From positions 62,001-126,000 of the forward strand of contig CBDCZR010000022.1 in the NCBI GenBank assembly GCA_965224535.1: a DNA stretch of 64,000 bases, given 5' to 3'. Below the pieces are notes generated by a model. The model was not told the origin of the DNA. It saw only the letters and a list, made by a program, of their open reading frames with translations, and did no database searches. The translations under genes and the position numbers were made by a program. This DNA is from JBCDHN01 sp965224535. GTDB lineage: Bacteria; Verrucomicrobiota; Verrucomicrobiia; Verrucomicrobiales; DEV007. Position 1 is the stretch's first letter; each line of letters starts with the position of its first letter. Shown here one piece after another: positions 33,174-42,288 of the stretch.

Positions 33174-34320
33174 TTGGCGTTCCTGGCCCGAGTGCCAACA
33201 AGCCCTTTTTTCTTTGTCATCACTTCAAAGCGCCGCACGATTACTTCGATCACGCCGAGCGCTACCAGGACTATCTTGCCGACGTGACTATTCCCGAGCC
33301 GCCGACACTCTACGACGTGCCCGATACATTCGGCTCGCTCGCCACCCGTGGCTACGAAGACGAGTTGTTGCCTCACATCGGTAGCTCCATCGGCAGGCGC
33401 AATCCGCGGCGTTCCTATGCGGTGGAAATGTTCAAACGCTTTCCCGAGGAGTTTCCCGCCGACTACGATCCTGCCCAACTCAGCGAACGCGAACCACCCG
33501 GCTCGCTTACCAGGCTTACTTGAGAAAATACCTGCGCTGCGTGAAGGGCGACGACAATCTTGGCCGTCTTTTTGCCTACCTTAAAGCAGAAGGTCTCTAC
33601 GACAACACCGTTATCATCTACACCGGCGACCAGGGATTCTGGCTCGGCGAAAAGGACTACCAGGACAAGCGTTGGGCTTACGACGAGTCGATGCGCATGC
33701 CGTTCATTGTGCGTTATCCGAAAACGATCCCCGCCGACATTCGGTCGGACGCGATTGTGGAAAACGTCGATTTTGCGCCTCTGATGCTGGACTTCGCGGG
33801 CATCGAAACACCCGACTCCATGCAGGGGCGCTCTTTCAAGTCGATCTGCGAAACTGGAGAGGAACCCGAGGATTGGAAACAAGAGGCCTACTATCGCTAC
33901 TGGCTGCACATGGCCCATCACGACAATCCTGGCGAAATGGAGAATCGCACCAAGACTCACAAGTTGATCTATTTCTACGGTGCCAGCTATCGCGGTAAAG
34001 GTCAGACACCTCCGGCGTGGGAGTTGTATGATCTTAAAAGCGATCCGCAGGAACTGGTCAATCTCTACGACGATCCCGAGCACCGGGAACTCCGTGACCG
34101 ACTCAAGCAACGCTTTGCCGAGCTTCGCGTAAGAGTTGGCGACGACGGCACCCACTTTCCGGATTGCGAAGCCATTGTGCAGGAATTTTGGGACTACGAT
34201 TCCGAGGACCGAGCCAACGCGATCAAGATTTCGCACGAATTTAGGAAAAACCGGGAGCGCATTTTAGAGGAGCGCGCTGAGAAACTGGCGAGTGAGAACT
34301 CCGACAGTGCGGACCGATGA
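33174..34320 (+). pseudogene. Sulfatase gene lacking its N-terminus and frameshifted
   Basis: Sulfatase sequence begins abruptly with KPFFLCHHFKAPHDYFDHAE and continues to about 33495. There a one-base change at CCACCCGG moves the frame: the first frame stops at 33521-33523, the other continues RLAYQAYLRKYLRCVKG and then DNTVIIYTGDQGFWLGEKDY (the late metal site), to the stop at 34318-34320. The formylglycine motif and the whole N-terminal third are absent, so the product cannot be active. It is one of several broken polysaccharide genes in this stretch. Confidence 0.8.
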
Positions 34321-34742
34321 TGCTGCTCCGAAGTGGTGGGATTCTGAGGATCGTGAGACTGATTTCGAGGGAACTCCCGAGGAGGAATACAAGGCCCGCT
34401 ACATCAACCTGATCGAATTCTTTCGAGGCAATGGACAGTGAGCCCAAGGTTCTGATGGCGATTCCGCTGCCGGTATTTCCGGAGGCTGCCAGGAAGCCGA
34501 AGGAGCGCACCGAGCGCGAGGGGCGGAGGTCGAATCTGGAAAACAAGATCACTCCCATCATCCGGCAGATCGCCGAGGAAAGAGGGCTGCTGCTGATCGA
34601 CATTCATGGCCTTCTGAAAGACTCGCCCGAACTGTGCAAGGACGGTGTTCACTATCATGACGAGGCCCGCGAAAAAGTCGCCGAAGCCTACGCAGCGGCG
34701 CTGGCAGAGGCCTTTGGGGAGAACATATTCACCGAGCCATGA
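34321..34742 (+). pseudogene. C-terminal half of an SGNH/GDSL hydrolase, frameshifted
   Basis: The first frame reads EEYKARYINLIEFFRG and then hits TGA at about 34439. The next frame continues SEPKVLMAIPLPVFPEAARK, then LLLIDIHGLLKDSPELCKDGVHY, with block V DGVHYH that carries the catalytic Asp-x-x-His of SGNH hydrolases. The N-terminal part with the serine is missing. It directly follows the broken sulfatase, so the deletion or decay affected a whole operon. Confidence 0.7.
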
Positions 34743-34749
34743 TGCTAAC

Positions 34750-35181
34750 TTAGCGAAACAGCAGCGCGAACAGCCCAATCACCGCTAACAGCGAAATCCA
34801 GCCAATCGTGAGGAAGAAGGCCACCTTAACAAATTTCCAGGACAATAGAGCCGCAGTTTCTCCCCATCGAGAACGCGGGGCTGCTGGTTCGTGAGCGGCG
34901 AGGTGACGGCGTAGGACGCGGCGGCTTCGAACCCAGCTCATGGGGACTTCTTCGCCATCGAGGAGCAACCGGGGTCGGCGCCAGGGCCATGAACGCGGGC
35001 GAAGCCAAATGGTGTGCTCATCAGTTTCGGCACGGAGGCAAGCGCTCTCGTCCAATTTGGCGGAGATAAGTTCGCGGCCGCCGGCGCAGAGACGAATGCG
35101 GCGTACGATTGTGGATATTTCCACGTGGACAAGCAGGTCGTCGCTGGCGGCTTGGGTGGCAAGGTAGAGTTGGTTGCTCAT
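34750..35181 (-). CDS. Small membrane-anchored protein, unknown
   Basis: This encodes 143 residues starting MSNQLYLATQAASDDLLVHV. A soluble, arginine-rich N-terminal part of about 115 residues is followed by one hydrophobic anchor at the C-terminus (VAFFLTIGWISLLAVIGLF). Its ATG overlaps the stop of the upstream gene as ATGA, so the two are coupled. Family not recognised. It is the last gene of the minus-strand run that begins with the sigma-like gene at 41896. Confidence 0.65.
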   Translation of the reverse strand: MSNQLYLATQAASDDLLVHVEISTIVRRIRLCAGGRELISAKLDESACLRAETDEHTIWLRPRSWPWRRPRLLLDGEEVPMSWVRSRRVLRRHLAAHEPAAPRSRWGETAALLSWKFVKVAFFLTIGWISLLAVIGLFALLFR

Positions 35182-35699
35182 GAGGTGGACGAATTGGGGG
35201 TGATTGTTGGTTGGACTGGTGGGAGCGCCGGATCGGCGGCAAGGCGCTGGAGCCAGCGTCGCTTTTGGCGGCGAGACATCTTGTTGCGGCCCTTCCAAAA
35301 TTGCTGAGCGACCCGCTCGGAGAGCCAGATTCCGGAAACTATCGCCACGATCCACTTGATCGTTACCGCCACTGGTTCTCCTACGCTGAAGATCGTTGCG
35401 GAGATCCAGGAAACGACAAATCCGGCTAACAAAAATCCCAGCGTTCCGCCCACCAGGCATGCGCCGATTTCAACGCAACCACTCGAAGGCCACTCCGGAT
35501 CTGTCCGCAGAAGCAAGAGTCGGTTTTTCCACCACTGTTTCATTGATTCTCCGGTGCGTCCCGAAACCGTGAATTTTTGCCGGTAAAAATTGGCTTCGTC
35601 ATGAGTAGAGGGATAAGCCCAGTCCTTTCTCGCGGCGTAACTCTTCAACTTAGCCTCTCGGTATTGGCGTAGTCCCTCAAATTCCGGAAGGCGGTCCAT
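35178..35699 (-). CDS. Membrane protein, apparently the C-terminal part of an IS-interrupted gene
   Basis: From the first ATG (35699) this is 173 residues with a soluble part, then two hydrophobic helices (about 79-95 and 103-120) and a basic tail. The frame is open upstream of that ATG as far as 35826 and still looks coding (HFSDRWDRDFDSERLS). It crosses the 15-bp direct repeat at the edge of the IS1634-like element. On the far side of the element the same frame continues with CPTCSKPVNPLPNFGL, so the original protein probably had an N-terminal zinc ribbon. ATGA overlap couples it to the next gene. Confidence 0.65.
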   Translation of the reverse strand: MDRLPEFEGLRQYREAKLKSYAARKDWAYPSTHDEANFYRQKFTVSGRTGESMKQWWKNRLLLLRTDPEWPSSGCVEIGACLVGGTLGFLLAGFVVSWISATIFSVGEPVAVTIKWIVAIVSGIWLSERVAQQFWKGRNKMSRRQKRRWLQRLAADPALPPVQPTITPNSSTS

Positions 35700-35770
35700 G
35701 GAAAGACGCTCTGAGTCGAAATCTCGATCCCAGCGGTCGGAAAAGTGGTAGAACGACCGAATTTGCCGAA

Positions 35771-37681
35771 TTAGGCCGAAGTTGGAGGCAATAATCCGGG
35801 CAACTTGCTTATTATAAGCGACTTATGAATTTTCATGGCAAAATATGTGCCCATGTAAATGATATTTTGTATTAATTTTTGTTGATATTTAATACTATTC
35901 GCGCAATATAGCGCACCCATGTATATTGAATCGGTTCCCAACCGCAACTCCCCACCCTGCATCCTCCTGCGCGAATCCATCCGCGAAGGCAAAAAGACCC
36001 GCAAGCGCACCATCGCCAACCTCACCTCCTGGCCCAAAGAAGTCGTCGAAAACCTCCGCATCCTGCTCAAAGGCGGCCGCGCCACCGAGACCTCCCTCCA
36101 AGACAGCTTTGACGTCGTGCGATCCCGATCCCACGGCCACGCCCACGCCGTGGTTGCTCTCATCAAGAAACTCGGCCTGCCCGCCATTATCGAGCGCAGC
36201 GACTCTCCGCAACGCCGGCTCGTTCTGGCCACCATCGCCGGACGCATCCTCTTCCCCGGCTCCAAACTCGCCTTGGCGCGCGAGCTTTCCCCCGACACCG
36301 CCAGCTCCACTCTAGGCGAACTCTGCGGGCTCGATCCTAACACAGCCGTCAACGTCAAAGAGATCTATTCAGCCATGCACTGGTTGTTCGAAAAACAGCC
36401 TAACATTGAGACAAAATTGGCCAAAGCCCACCTCAAAAATGGCACGCTCGTCCTCTACGACCTGACCAGCACCTGGTATGAAGGCGAGACCTGTCCGCTG
36501 GCCGAGCGCGGCTACAATCGTGATGGCAAAGCCGGCAAAAAACAGATCAACATCGGCCTGCTCTGTGATGAACGCGGCTGCCCGATTGCCTGTGAAGCCT
36601 TCAAAGGCTCCACCGCCGATCCTAACACCGTCGCCACCCAGATCACCAAACTGCGCGAACGTTTCGGGCTAAGCAAAGTCATCCTCGTCGGTGACCGCGG
36701 CATGATCACCAGCGCTCGTATCGACGAAGAATTTCGCGGCGTAGAGGGCCTGGGCTGGATCAGTGCGCTGCGCAATGACGCGATTCAAAAGCTCGCCAAA
36801 AAGCAGGCGTTGCAGCCCGAACTCTTCGACGAATACGGCTTGGCCGAGATCAGTTGCGAAGAGCTTTATCCCGGCGAGCGCCTCGTCGTTTGCCGCAATC
36901 CGCGCCTGGCCAAAGAGCGTACCGAGAGGCGAGAAGCGCTGCTTGAAGCCACCGAACAAGCTCTGCAAAAAGTCAAAGCCGCCGTGGGCCGGGCGCGACA
37001 TCCTTACCGTGGAAAGGACCGCATCGCGCGCCGCATCGAGCGCGATATCGCCAAATACAAGATGCTCAAGCACTTCGAGTTGAACATCGGCGAAGACAGT
37101 TTGGATTGGACGCGCAAGGAGGATTCGATTCAACGCGAATCGCGCCTCGACGGGCTCTACGTGGTGCGAGCCGGCCGGGTTGGCGCCGAGGAGATGGATA
37201 GCGAGGGGTTGGTGCGTAGTTATAAAAGCCTGGCTAATGTGGAAAAAGCTTTTCGCAATCTCAAGACGGTCGATTTGCAGGTACGCCCCATTTTTCACAA
37301 CGACGAGGAAATGGTGCGCGCACACATTTTTATCTGCATGTTAGGCTATTATGTAGACTGGCATATGCGCGAGGCCTTGGCTCCGATGCTCTTTGCCGAG
37401 GAGGATCGCGAGGCGGCCGCGGCCAAGCGCAAGAACATCGTCGCACCAGCGGAGCGTTCCGATACAACGCTTTCGAAGGTGTCGAGCAAGGTTGATGAGG
37501 AGGGGCGGCCGGTGCATAGTTTGCGCACATTGCTGGGTAATCTTTCGAGCATCGTGTCATCGACATTTCGGCCGAAGCTTGAGGGTGCCCCAACGTTTGA
37601 GAAGCTCACTCAGCCCACGGCCGATCAGGCGCGGGCCTTTGAGCTGTTGGGAGTGCGCTCGCCGGGTTAGGCCGAAGTTGG
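35771..37681 (+). mobile_element. IS1634-like insertion sequence with 15-bp direct repeats
   Basis: TTAGGCCGAAGTTGG occurs at 35771-35785 and 37667-37681 in the same orientation and brackets a single transposase gene. IS1634-type elements are known for long, variable target duplications, so this is read as the target duplication, with the element proper at 35786-37666. I could not identify terminal inverted repeats by eye. The left 130 bases are strongly AT-rich and hold the transposase promoter. The transposase stop codon (TAG 37668-37670) lies inside the right direct repeat, that is, in target DNA. Confidence 0.75.
35919..37670 (+). CDS. IS1634-family (IS4-like) DDE transposase
   Basis: This is a 583-residue transposase with an RNase H-like fold. 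The family start SPPCILLRESIREGKKTRKRTIANL is recognisable (signature of this IS group). The DDE residues are in LYDLTSTWYEG (first Asp), VGDRGMIT (second Asp) and YKSLANVEKAFRNLK (Glu, in the Y-x2-x3-E region). It looks intact. The last codons lead straight into the right 15-bp repeat, where the stop is found. Confidence 0.93.
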   Translation: MYIESVPNRNSPPCILLRESIREGKKTRKRTIANLTSWPKEVVENLRILLKGGRATETSLQDSFDVVRSRSHGHAHAVVALIKKLGLPAIIERSDSPQRRLVLATIAGRILFPGSKLALARELSPDTASSTLGELCGLDPNTAVNVKEIYSAMHWLFEKQPNIETKLAKAHLKNGTLVLYDLTSTWYEGETCPLAERGYNRDGKAGKKQINIGLLCDERGCPIACEAFKGSTADPNTVATQITKLRERFGLSKVILVGDRGMITSARIDEEFRGVEGLGWISALRNDAIQKLAKKQALQPELFDEYGLAEISCEELYPGERLVVCRNPRLAKERTERREALLEATEQALQKVKAAVGRARHPYRGKDRIARRIERDIAKYKMLKHFELNIGEDSLDWTRKEDSIQRESRLDGLYVVRAGRVGAEEMDSEGLVRSYKSLANVEKAFRNLKTVDLQVRPIFHNDEEMVRAHIFICMLGYYVDWHMREALAPMLFAEEDREAAAAKRKNIVAPAERSDTTLSKVSSKVDEEGRPVHSLRTLLGNLSSIVSSTFRPKLEGAPTFEKLTQPTADQARAFELLGVRSPG

Positions 37682-37790
37682 GGAGGGGGTTTACTGGTTT
37701 GCTGCAGGTTGGGCAGATTGTGCCCAGTAGCGTGCAAAATGAATCATCTGTAACTCGCTTACGGTCAATGGGAAGTCGCGGATTGGGCGG
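37667..37790 (-). pseudogene. Probable N-terminal zinc-ribbon part of the IS-interrupted membrane gene
   Basis: In the minus frame that continues 35178-35785 across the direct repeat, this segment reads TICPTCSKPVNPLPNFGL, giving a CxxC pair. The frame is open back to a TAA at about 37797 but has no ATG, GTG or TTG before the CxxC, so the start is unclear. Joining it to the other half after removing the element and one 15-bp copy gives an uninterrupted frame. Confidence 0.45.
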
Positions 37791-37791
37791 G

Positions 37792-38037
37792 TTAACTTCG
37801 GATTAGGGTCAAGTCGCCCTTTTTTGTCAGCAAAAGTTCGGCAGCCGCGGCGTGGGCTGCGATTTCACCATCCGGAAACTCTCTGAAAGCGCGCACCAAC
37901 GGCAAGTGCGATAAATCGCCGACCCTGCCTAAGATTTTGAGACCTTCGTTGACGACGCGGCTTCCGCAGCGGCGGTCAAAGGTTTGAGATTCAGGTTCAT
38001 AAGGAAATGTTGAGTGTAAAACGATCGCATTGGCCAC
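37792..38037 (-). CDS. Small HEAT-like protein, unknown
   Basis: This encodes 81 residues; the second half (GLKILGRVGDLSHLPLVRAF...AAHAAAAELLL) looks like two short alpha-helical HEAT-type hairpins. It follows the STAND-like gene by 41 bases on the same strand and precedes the interrupted membrane gene. It may be a true small gene or the tail of a larger helical-repeat protein. Confidence 0.5.
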   Translation of the reverse strand: MANAIVLHSTFPYEPESQTFDRRCGSRVVNEGLKILGRVGDLSHLPLVRAFREFPDGEIAAHAAAAELLLTKKGDLTLIRS

Positions 38038-38078
38038 GTTTGGCAGGGGCTTGCGAAGGCCGCGGCGTTCCAGTATGG

Positions 38079-39830
38079 CTAAAGCGCCAGGCCCATTGGA
38101 CCAGTCCGATCGGCTGAGTTTAAAGTATGATTATCATCCATGGAAATCCGGGTCTTCATAGGCAGGGCGCTATGCTCCAGTTCCTTGAAAATTTCGTTGG
38201 CGCTCGAGGTGGTATTCATTTTGGCCAGCAGCGAGACGCGATTCGATGACTCGCTTCGCTTTATTAGGTCGATGGTTTCAGTCTCAAATTCCATCAATCC
38301 AAGATCTACCGCGAGTTGGGCCCAAAAGATCGGGTAGTCGCAAGGTTCAAACAATGAGGTGCACTCGGAGATGGGGCGATTGCGAATGAGGTCTGAATTT
38401 GACAGAGCCTGGTGAACGAGGTCCATCGCAAATTCGTTGGAGGAACGATAGAGCCATGTGAGGCAGGCGAAGAAACCGGAAGCGGCCCGAATCATGCGCA
38501 TCACTTCTCTTCTTTCCCAATCGTAGTAGGTTTCTTCATCTTGTCTGGCGCTGGTTGCTTGATGGCTTTCGTCAAGCTTCTTCAGGACAGACAGCAACTT
38601 TTCTTGCAGATCCGCTGAAGGAACGATTTGAAGCCGGGTTCTGACAATTTCCTCAAACTTCCACGCCCAATCGGTGAGATCGGCTCGGTTCTTCACCGCA
38701 TCTTCCGCCCAGTTAGCGACCGTGTGGTCACTGACTTGCTTAAAATACCAGGAAACAAACCCGGGAGTGGACGTCTCGTTCGGGTGACCCAACGGATCGC
38801 GGTGTTCCGCGTCCCACAACTCCTCAGCCAGTTTCAAGAGCTCCACGTCGTTGGCTCGACATAGACAACAGGAAATGTTTAGGCGGCGGTTGCGATCGTG
38901 TTTCCATTCTGCAACGATTTCACGGGCCGCGGCGTGGGCCAAATTCGGGCTACTGCGATGCAGTGCCAGAAAGTACGAATTGTAAGCTTTTTCATCGAGA
39001 TGGTGCCATCTTGGGCGGGCCTCGCGCTCTTTCCGAGCCAGCCGTTCACCCAAGTGGGGTAATTTGAGATAGCTAAGCAGGTGCGTCGATAGCCAATCCT
39101 CCTTGATGACCCCTCTAATTCCGGAAAACTGACGGCTGATCTCGGCTTCGGCTGCTTCCGCCATGACTCTAATTTCTCCCAAACTCGCCCAACACTGGCC
39201 GAAATACGGTTCGAGGTAGCCCGCTGCCCAGCCTGCCGTTGTTGCCCAATGAATTGGTTTCGCGATGCATTGCACCGCTTTCCGTGCCAAGTCTTGCCGG
39301 CGCTCGGCTGGCAGGGCGTCGCCCGCCGCCAACGCCGTCTCCAACCGGAGCCAGGACATGGTGTCGAACCGATCGTCTTCCTCGATGTCAGCCACCTTGG
39401 CGATGGCGTCGTCGAGAGGAAGGGGATCGTTCAAACGCTCAGCAAGGGACAACACCACCGGTTTCCAGGCCGGGTGGATTCCCAAAAACTCCCGCTCCTT
39501 GAAACCGAGATTTCGCGCGATCGTCCGGCGCCAATCGGGTACGTCCATGTCCGCGAGGGCGCGGGCGGCCAGGACACCGACCCAGCTCTCGTGTAGAAAC
39601 GACCAATGTTCCGGGCCTTCTTCGGTGACGAGGCCAATCCGCTCGAGTCCAAGCAGGGTTTCGCCGGGATCCAAGCCCTCGGGGCGCAGGGCGCGTTCCC
39701 AACTGGAAAAGGGAAAGCTCCGCCGGCCAGGGTCTTCGCGAAACAACCTAAGCTTGGCGTATTGCGTAGTAAAATGCAGCCCCTGCGCTGGAGCCTTTGA
39801 GCGGTAGCGGGAGATGTCTTTGGGTTTCAT
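38079..39830 (-). CDS. C-terminal half of a STAND/NACHT-like protein, NTPase part missing
   Basis: This encodes 583 residues, all helical. Near the N-terminus LERIGLVTEE...WSFLHESWVGVLAARALAD is the winged-helix end that follows the NTPase in STAND proteins. The remainder is a long alpha-helical superstructure. No Walker A or B motif is present anywhere. The first ~25 residues overlap, in another frame, the end of the Lon-like gene upstream. The simplest reading is an internal deletion that removed the NTPase of one large Lon-STAND protein and shifted the frame. Alternatively these are two overlapping genes. Confidence 0.6.
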   Translation of the reverse strand: MKPKDISRYRSKAPAQGLHFTTQYAKLRLFREDPGRRSFPFSSWERALRPEGLDPGETLLGLERIGLVTEEGPEHWSFLHESWVGVLAARALADMDVPDWRRTIARNLGFKEREFLGIHPAWKPVVLSLAERLNDPLPLDDAIAKVADIEEDDRFDTMSWLRLETALAAGDALPAERRQDLARKAVQCIAKPIHWATTAGWAAGYLEPYFGQCWASLGEIRVMAEAAEAEISRQFSGIRGVIKEDWLSTHLLSYLKLPHLGERLARKEREARPRWHHLDEKAYNSYFLALHRSSPNLAHAAAREIVAEWKHDRNRRLNISCCLCRANDVELLKLAEELWDAEHRDPLGHPNETSTPGFVSWYFKQVSDHTVANWAEDAVKNRADLTDWAWKFEEIVRTRLQIVPSADLQEKLLSVLKKLDESHQATSARQDEETYYDWERREVMRMIRAASGFFACLTWLYRSSNEFAMDLVHQALSNSDLIRNRPISECTSLFEPCDYPIFWAQLAVDLGLMEFETETIDLIKRSESSNRVSLLAKMNTTSSANEIFKELEHSALPMKTRISMDDNHTLNSADRTGPMGLAL

Positions 39831-40464
39831 CGTGGTCGGATTCCAGCCACCAGAGAATCAGCGTTCCATCGTCCCCACACGCATTCTCGTGGCGCACAGC
39901 GGCGCGGAATGCATGATCCACAGAGCCTGGAAACCCATCGCCCGAGAATTCCTGTGGCGAAAAGGGAGACAAACGCCATTCAACCCAATCGGCATCAGGC
40001 ATGCGGGCGCAAACGAGCCGAACCCAAGCAATTCGCCCGGTATCTTCCCGATCCGGAGCCTGCAAAACCTGCGCAATCGGAAAGCGGACCTCACGCGTCT
40101 GGCTCGCTAGAAAGAAGGCGCGATAGAATTCCTCATTGGGAGCGAGATAAGAACGAGTGGAGGCCGGGAGCAGGATGCTTTTACGCATGTTCAGGACGGC
40201 TCCAACCAAATCGGAATCCTGTTTTCGATGGCCGTAATCCGCAACCCATGTACTATCGAAAACCGATAGCCATGCATCAAAGCGTTCCCGAAGGCGCCTG
40301 GCGAGCGAAGAATCGCCGGACATGGCGCCCCGGGCCAATTCCTCAAAAATTTCGGCCCGGCGGCCCAGCAAGGTTGTGGTTGCCGGGTCACAGGAGAGTA
40401 GCTCCGGGCTGGGTCTGTCCAACTCCGGGCATGGTGGTGGAACCAGATCGGTGACAGTGCTCAT
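39748..40464 (-). CDS. Truncated Lon-like protease domain protein
   Basis: This encodes 238 residues. The end reads SVDHAFRAAVR...ILWWLES...LPLPLKGSSAGAAFYYAI and stops. The GSSAGAAF segment corresponds to the serine motif (G-P-S-A-G) of Lon proteolytic domains, preceded by the helix and strands expected there. In Lon the catalytic lysine lies about 43 residues further on, and that part is missing, so the domain is incomplete. The function before truncation was probably peptide cleavage linked to STAND signalling (inference). ATGA overlap couples it to the anti-sigma-like gene. Confidence 0.6.
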   Translation of the reverse strand: MSTVTDLVPPPCPELDRPSPELLSCDPATTTLLGRRAEIFEELARGAMSGDSSLARRLRERFDAWLSVFDSTWVADYGHRKQDSDLVGAVLNMRKSILLPASTRSYLAPNEEFYRAFFLASQTREVRFPIAQVLQAPDREDTGRIAWVRLVCARMPDADWVEWRLSPFSPQEFSGDGFPGSVDHAFRAAVRHENACGDDGTLILWWLESDHDETQRHLPLPLKGSSAGAAFYYAIRQA

Positions 40465-41108
40465 TCGGTGGCCAGGCGAATTGCCAGTTTCGCGCCCTGG
40501 CGGGGCCGTTTGGAAGGAGAAATCGCCAAGGTAGCCTCCGCGCGCGTTGAAGTGGCGTCCGGTTTTTTCAGAATCACCGTGGCCAGGAACAGAGGCTGTC
40601 CCTGTGCCGGGTTCGCAATAATTTCGACCTTTAATCCAGCCGCCTCGGGATCCTCGGACCGGATTTCCAGCGCCAACGTTCCGTCACTACCTTCCCATGC
40701 ACGAATGCTGAACGGATCATGAACGATTTGGTGTTTCTTTGGCGGGGAGCTGTGAGCGGCGGCGGGTGCCCGATTGGCTGCGATTTCCAAGGCGTTGAAC
40801 TGCGCAATGGCGTCGTGGAGGATTTCCGAACAGCGCTCTAGGAAACGCGTTGGCAATGCCGGCTCGCCCAGTTCTTCCTGCATCAAATCAAGGGAGGTGT
40901 CGAAGAGGATCTTCAAATTTTGAAGTTCTTCGTAATCCGCCGGTTGTTCAGCACGGAGGCGCTCCATGGCTTGCTCATCTTCGGCAGTTGATTGGTCATT
41001 CAAGAATCGGTCGACCTGGGCTTGGGTTAAAAACGTGTCGCCGTACAATTGGCGAATTCCCGCGTCCAGGCGGTAGAGCATTGCTTCGTCATAATCGGCG
41101 GGTTCCAT
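40461..41108 (-). CDS. Anti-sigma-factor-like protein, unknown
   Basis: This encodes 215 residues. The N-terminal ~80 residues (LTQAQVDRFLNDQSTAEDEQ...RAEQPADYEEL) resemble the helical region of anti-sigma factors without the zinc ligands. A proline/alanine linker leads to a beta-rich C-terminal domain of about 90 residues. It is not membrane bound. It follows the sigma-like gene by 11 bases and overlaps the Lon-like gene by ATGA. Its position suggests it partners the sigma-like protein; this is inference. Confidence 0.6.
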   Translation of the reverse strand: MEPADYDEAMLYRLDAGIRQLYGDTFLTQAQVDRFLNDQSTAEDEQAMERLRAEQPADYEELQNLKILFDTSLDLMQEELGEPALPTRFLERCSEILHDAIAQFNALEIAANRAPAAAHSSPPKKHQIVHDPFSIRAWEGSDGTLALEIRSEDPEAAGLKVEIIANPAQGQPLFLATVILKKPDATSTRAEATLAISPSKRPRQGAKLAIRLATE

Positions 41109-41119
41109 GTTCGACGGTA

Positions 41120-41896
41120 CTAATTCATCAGATGGTAAAGTAGCGCGTCCGGCACTTGGGAGGCGAGATTCTTTTGCTTAACTCGCCGCCAGAGATGTTC
41201 CGCGCAATATTCCAGAGCTATCGCATCCTCGTCGGAAAAGTGCGGGGGTAGATTCTCATTGCCGAACGCGAAATCGAGAAGCTTTATGCAATGTTCTTCG
41301 CCGCCTTGGATCAGATCGCGGGTCGCCCGGGACGTTTCCAGATTCCCCAAAAGATACGCAAGTCCCACTCTCCTCGCCAATTGACGCAACGCGGTGTTTC
41401 GGCGCACGCAAATTTTACTCCTCTCCAACGAACTGGTGGAGAATTCCGTGGCCGCCAGCTTTTCGGCAATTTCGGAATCGCTCAAGCCAAGCATGAAATG
41501 TTCCAGGATCAATCGAGCCTCCGCGGTAAACTGGCAAAGAAATCGCCGGTAGTAAGCAAATAGCCCGGACACGACACCCAATTCCTTCATCTCCCTCTTT
41601 TCCAGGCCATTGTAAAGATCAAGTGATTGGTAATCCGGGCACTCAGCAAAAGCCGGATGACGATTAAAATAATTTCGCAACCAAGTTTCCACCCAATCAA
41701 ATCCGTTGCGATGCGCCAAATCAGGGGGGCGCTTCACGGATTTGACAAAGTGAGACCTGGCTTGGCGGATCGCTTCCTCAGCACATCGGGCGGACACTCC
41801 ACGTTCCTCAGCCCAACGCCGAAGCTCTTCCGAAAACTGCCGAAAGCGGCTGGAATCGAAATAGCGATTGATGACTTCTTCCGTGGACGATGTCAC
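41120..41896 (-). CDS. Sigma-70-like regulatory protein heading the operon
   Basis: This encodes 258 residues. Residues ~130-185 contain LILEHFMLGLSDSEIAEKLA, a sigma-4-type helix-turn-helix approach, followed by basic helices (CVRRNTALRQLARRV). The N-terminal part is helical and only weakly like sigma-2. Such divergent sigma-like proteins head multi-gene conflict or signalling operons in large-genome bacteria. Here it is first in a minus-strand run that includes an anti-sigma-like, a Lon-like and a STAND-like gene. Confidence 0.65.
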   Translation of the reverse strand: MTSSTEEVINRYFDSSRFRQFSEELRRWAEERGVSARCAEEAIRQARSHFVKSVKRPPDLAHRNGFDWVETWLRNYFNRHPAFAECPDYQSLDLYNGLEKREMKELGVVSGLFAYYRRFLCQFTAEARLILEHFMLGLSDSEIAEKLAATEFSTSSLERSKICVRRNTALRQLARRVGLAYLLGNLETSRATRDLIQGGEEHCIKLLDFAFGNENLPPHFSDEDAIALEYCAEHLWRRVKQKNLASQVPDALLYHLMN

Positions 41897-42288
41897 GTGG
41901 TGAATCGGAGCACAGAAACGTAGGCGAGCAAGCTATGCCATGCTGCAAAGTTGCCAGAAAATTAGCAGAACCTTGAGACTGACGTTCGCAGAATACCATT
42001 GGGGTGCATCAACCTCCCGACCGCCGCATGGATTTGCCGAAACGCTACCTGGAGCCCCTCGATGTCATGCACAAGCAGGCGAATTTGGACTTCACCGATT
42101 TGCCACAATCAGCCTGAAGAGGCCGTAATTTTGAGAAATGCAGATTGTATTCGCAGCGGCACGAGGTGGCCAGAATGGAGCTAGTAAGGCGCCCGAACAG
42201 TTCATACCTGGAATTTGCACGAAAAAATCGAAAACCAGGCAACCAGCCGCCAATACGGAACATCAGGAGGATGCAAACACACCAAGCA
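41897..42288. other. Intergenic stretch with one coding scrap
   Basis: There is no complete gene. A plus frame at about 42004-42117 reads MDLPKRYLEPLDVMHKQANL and ends in TGA after LPQSA. It looks like the C-terminal end of a lost gene but is not recognised. A ribosome-site-like CAGGAGGATG lies at about 42264, upstream of the broken hydrolase. Confidence 0.35.

Noticed and set aside
35771..36358. Minus-strand 195-residue gene
   Set aside because: It is antisense to the start of the IS1634-like transposase and has no family features.
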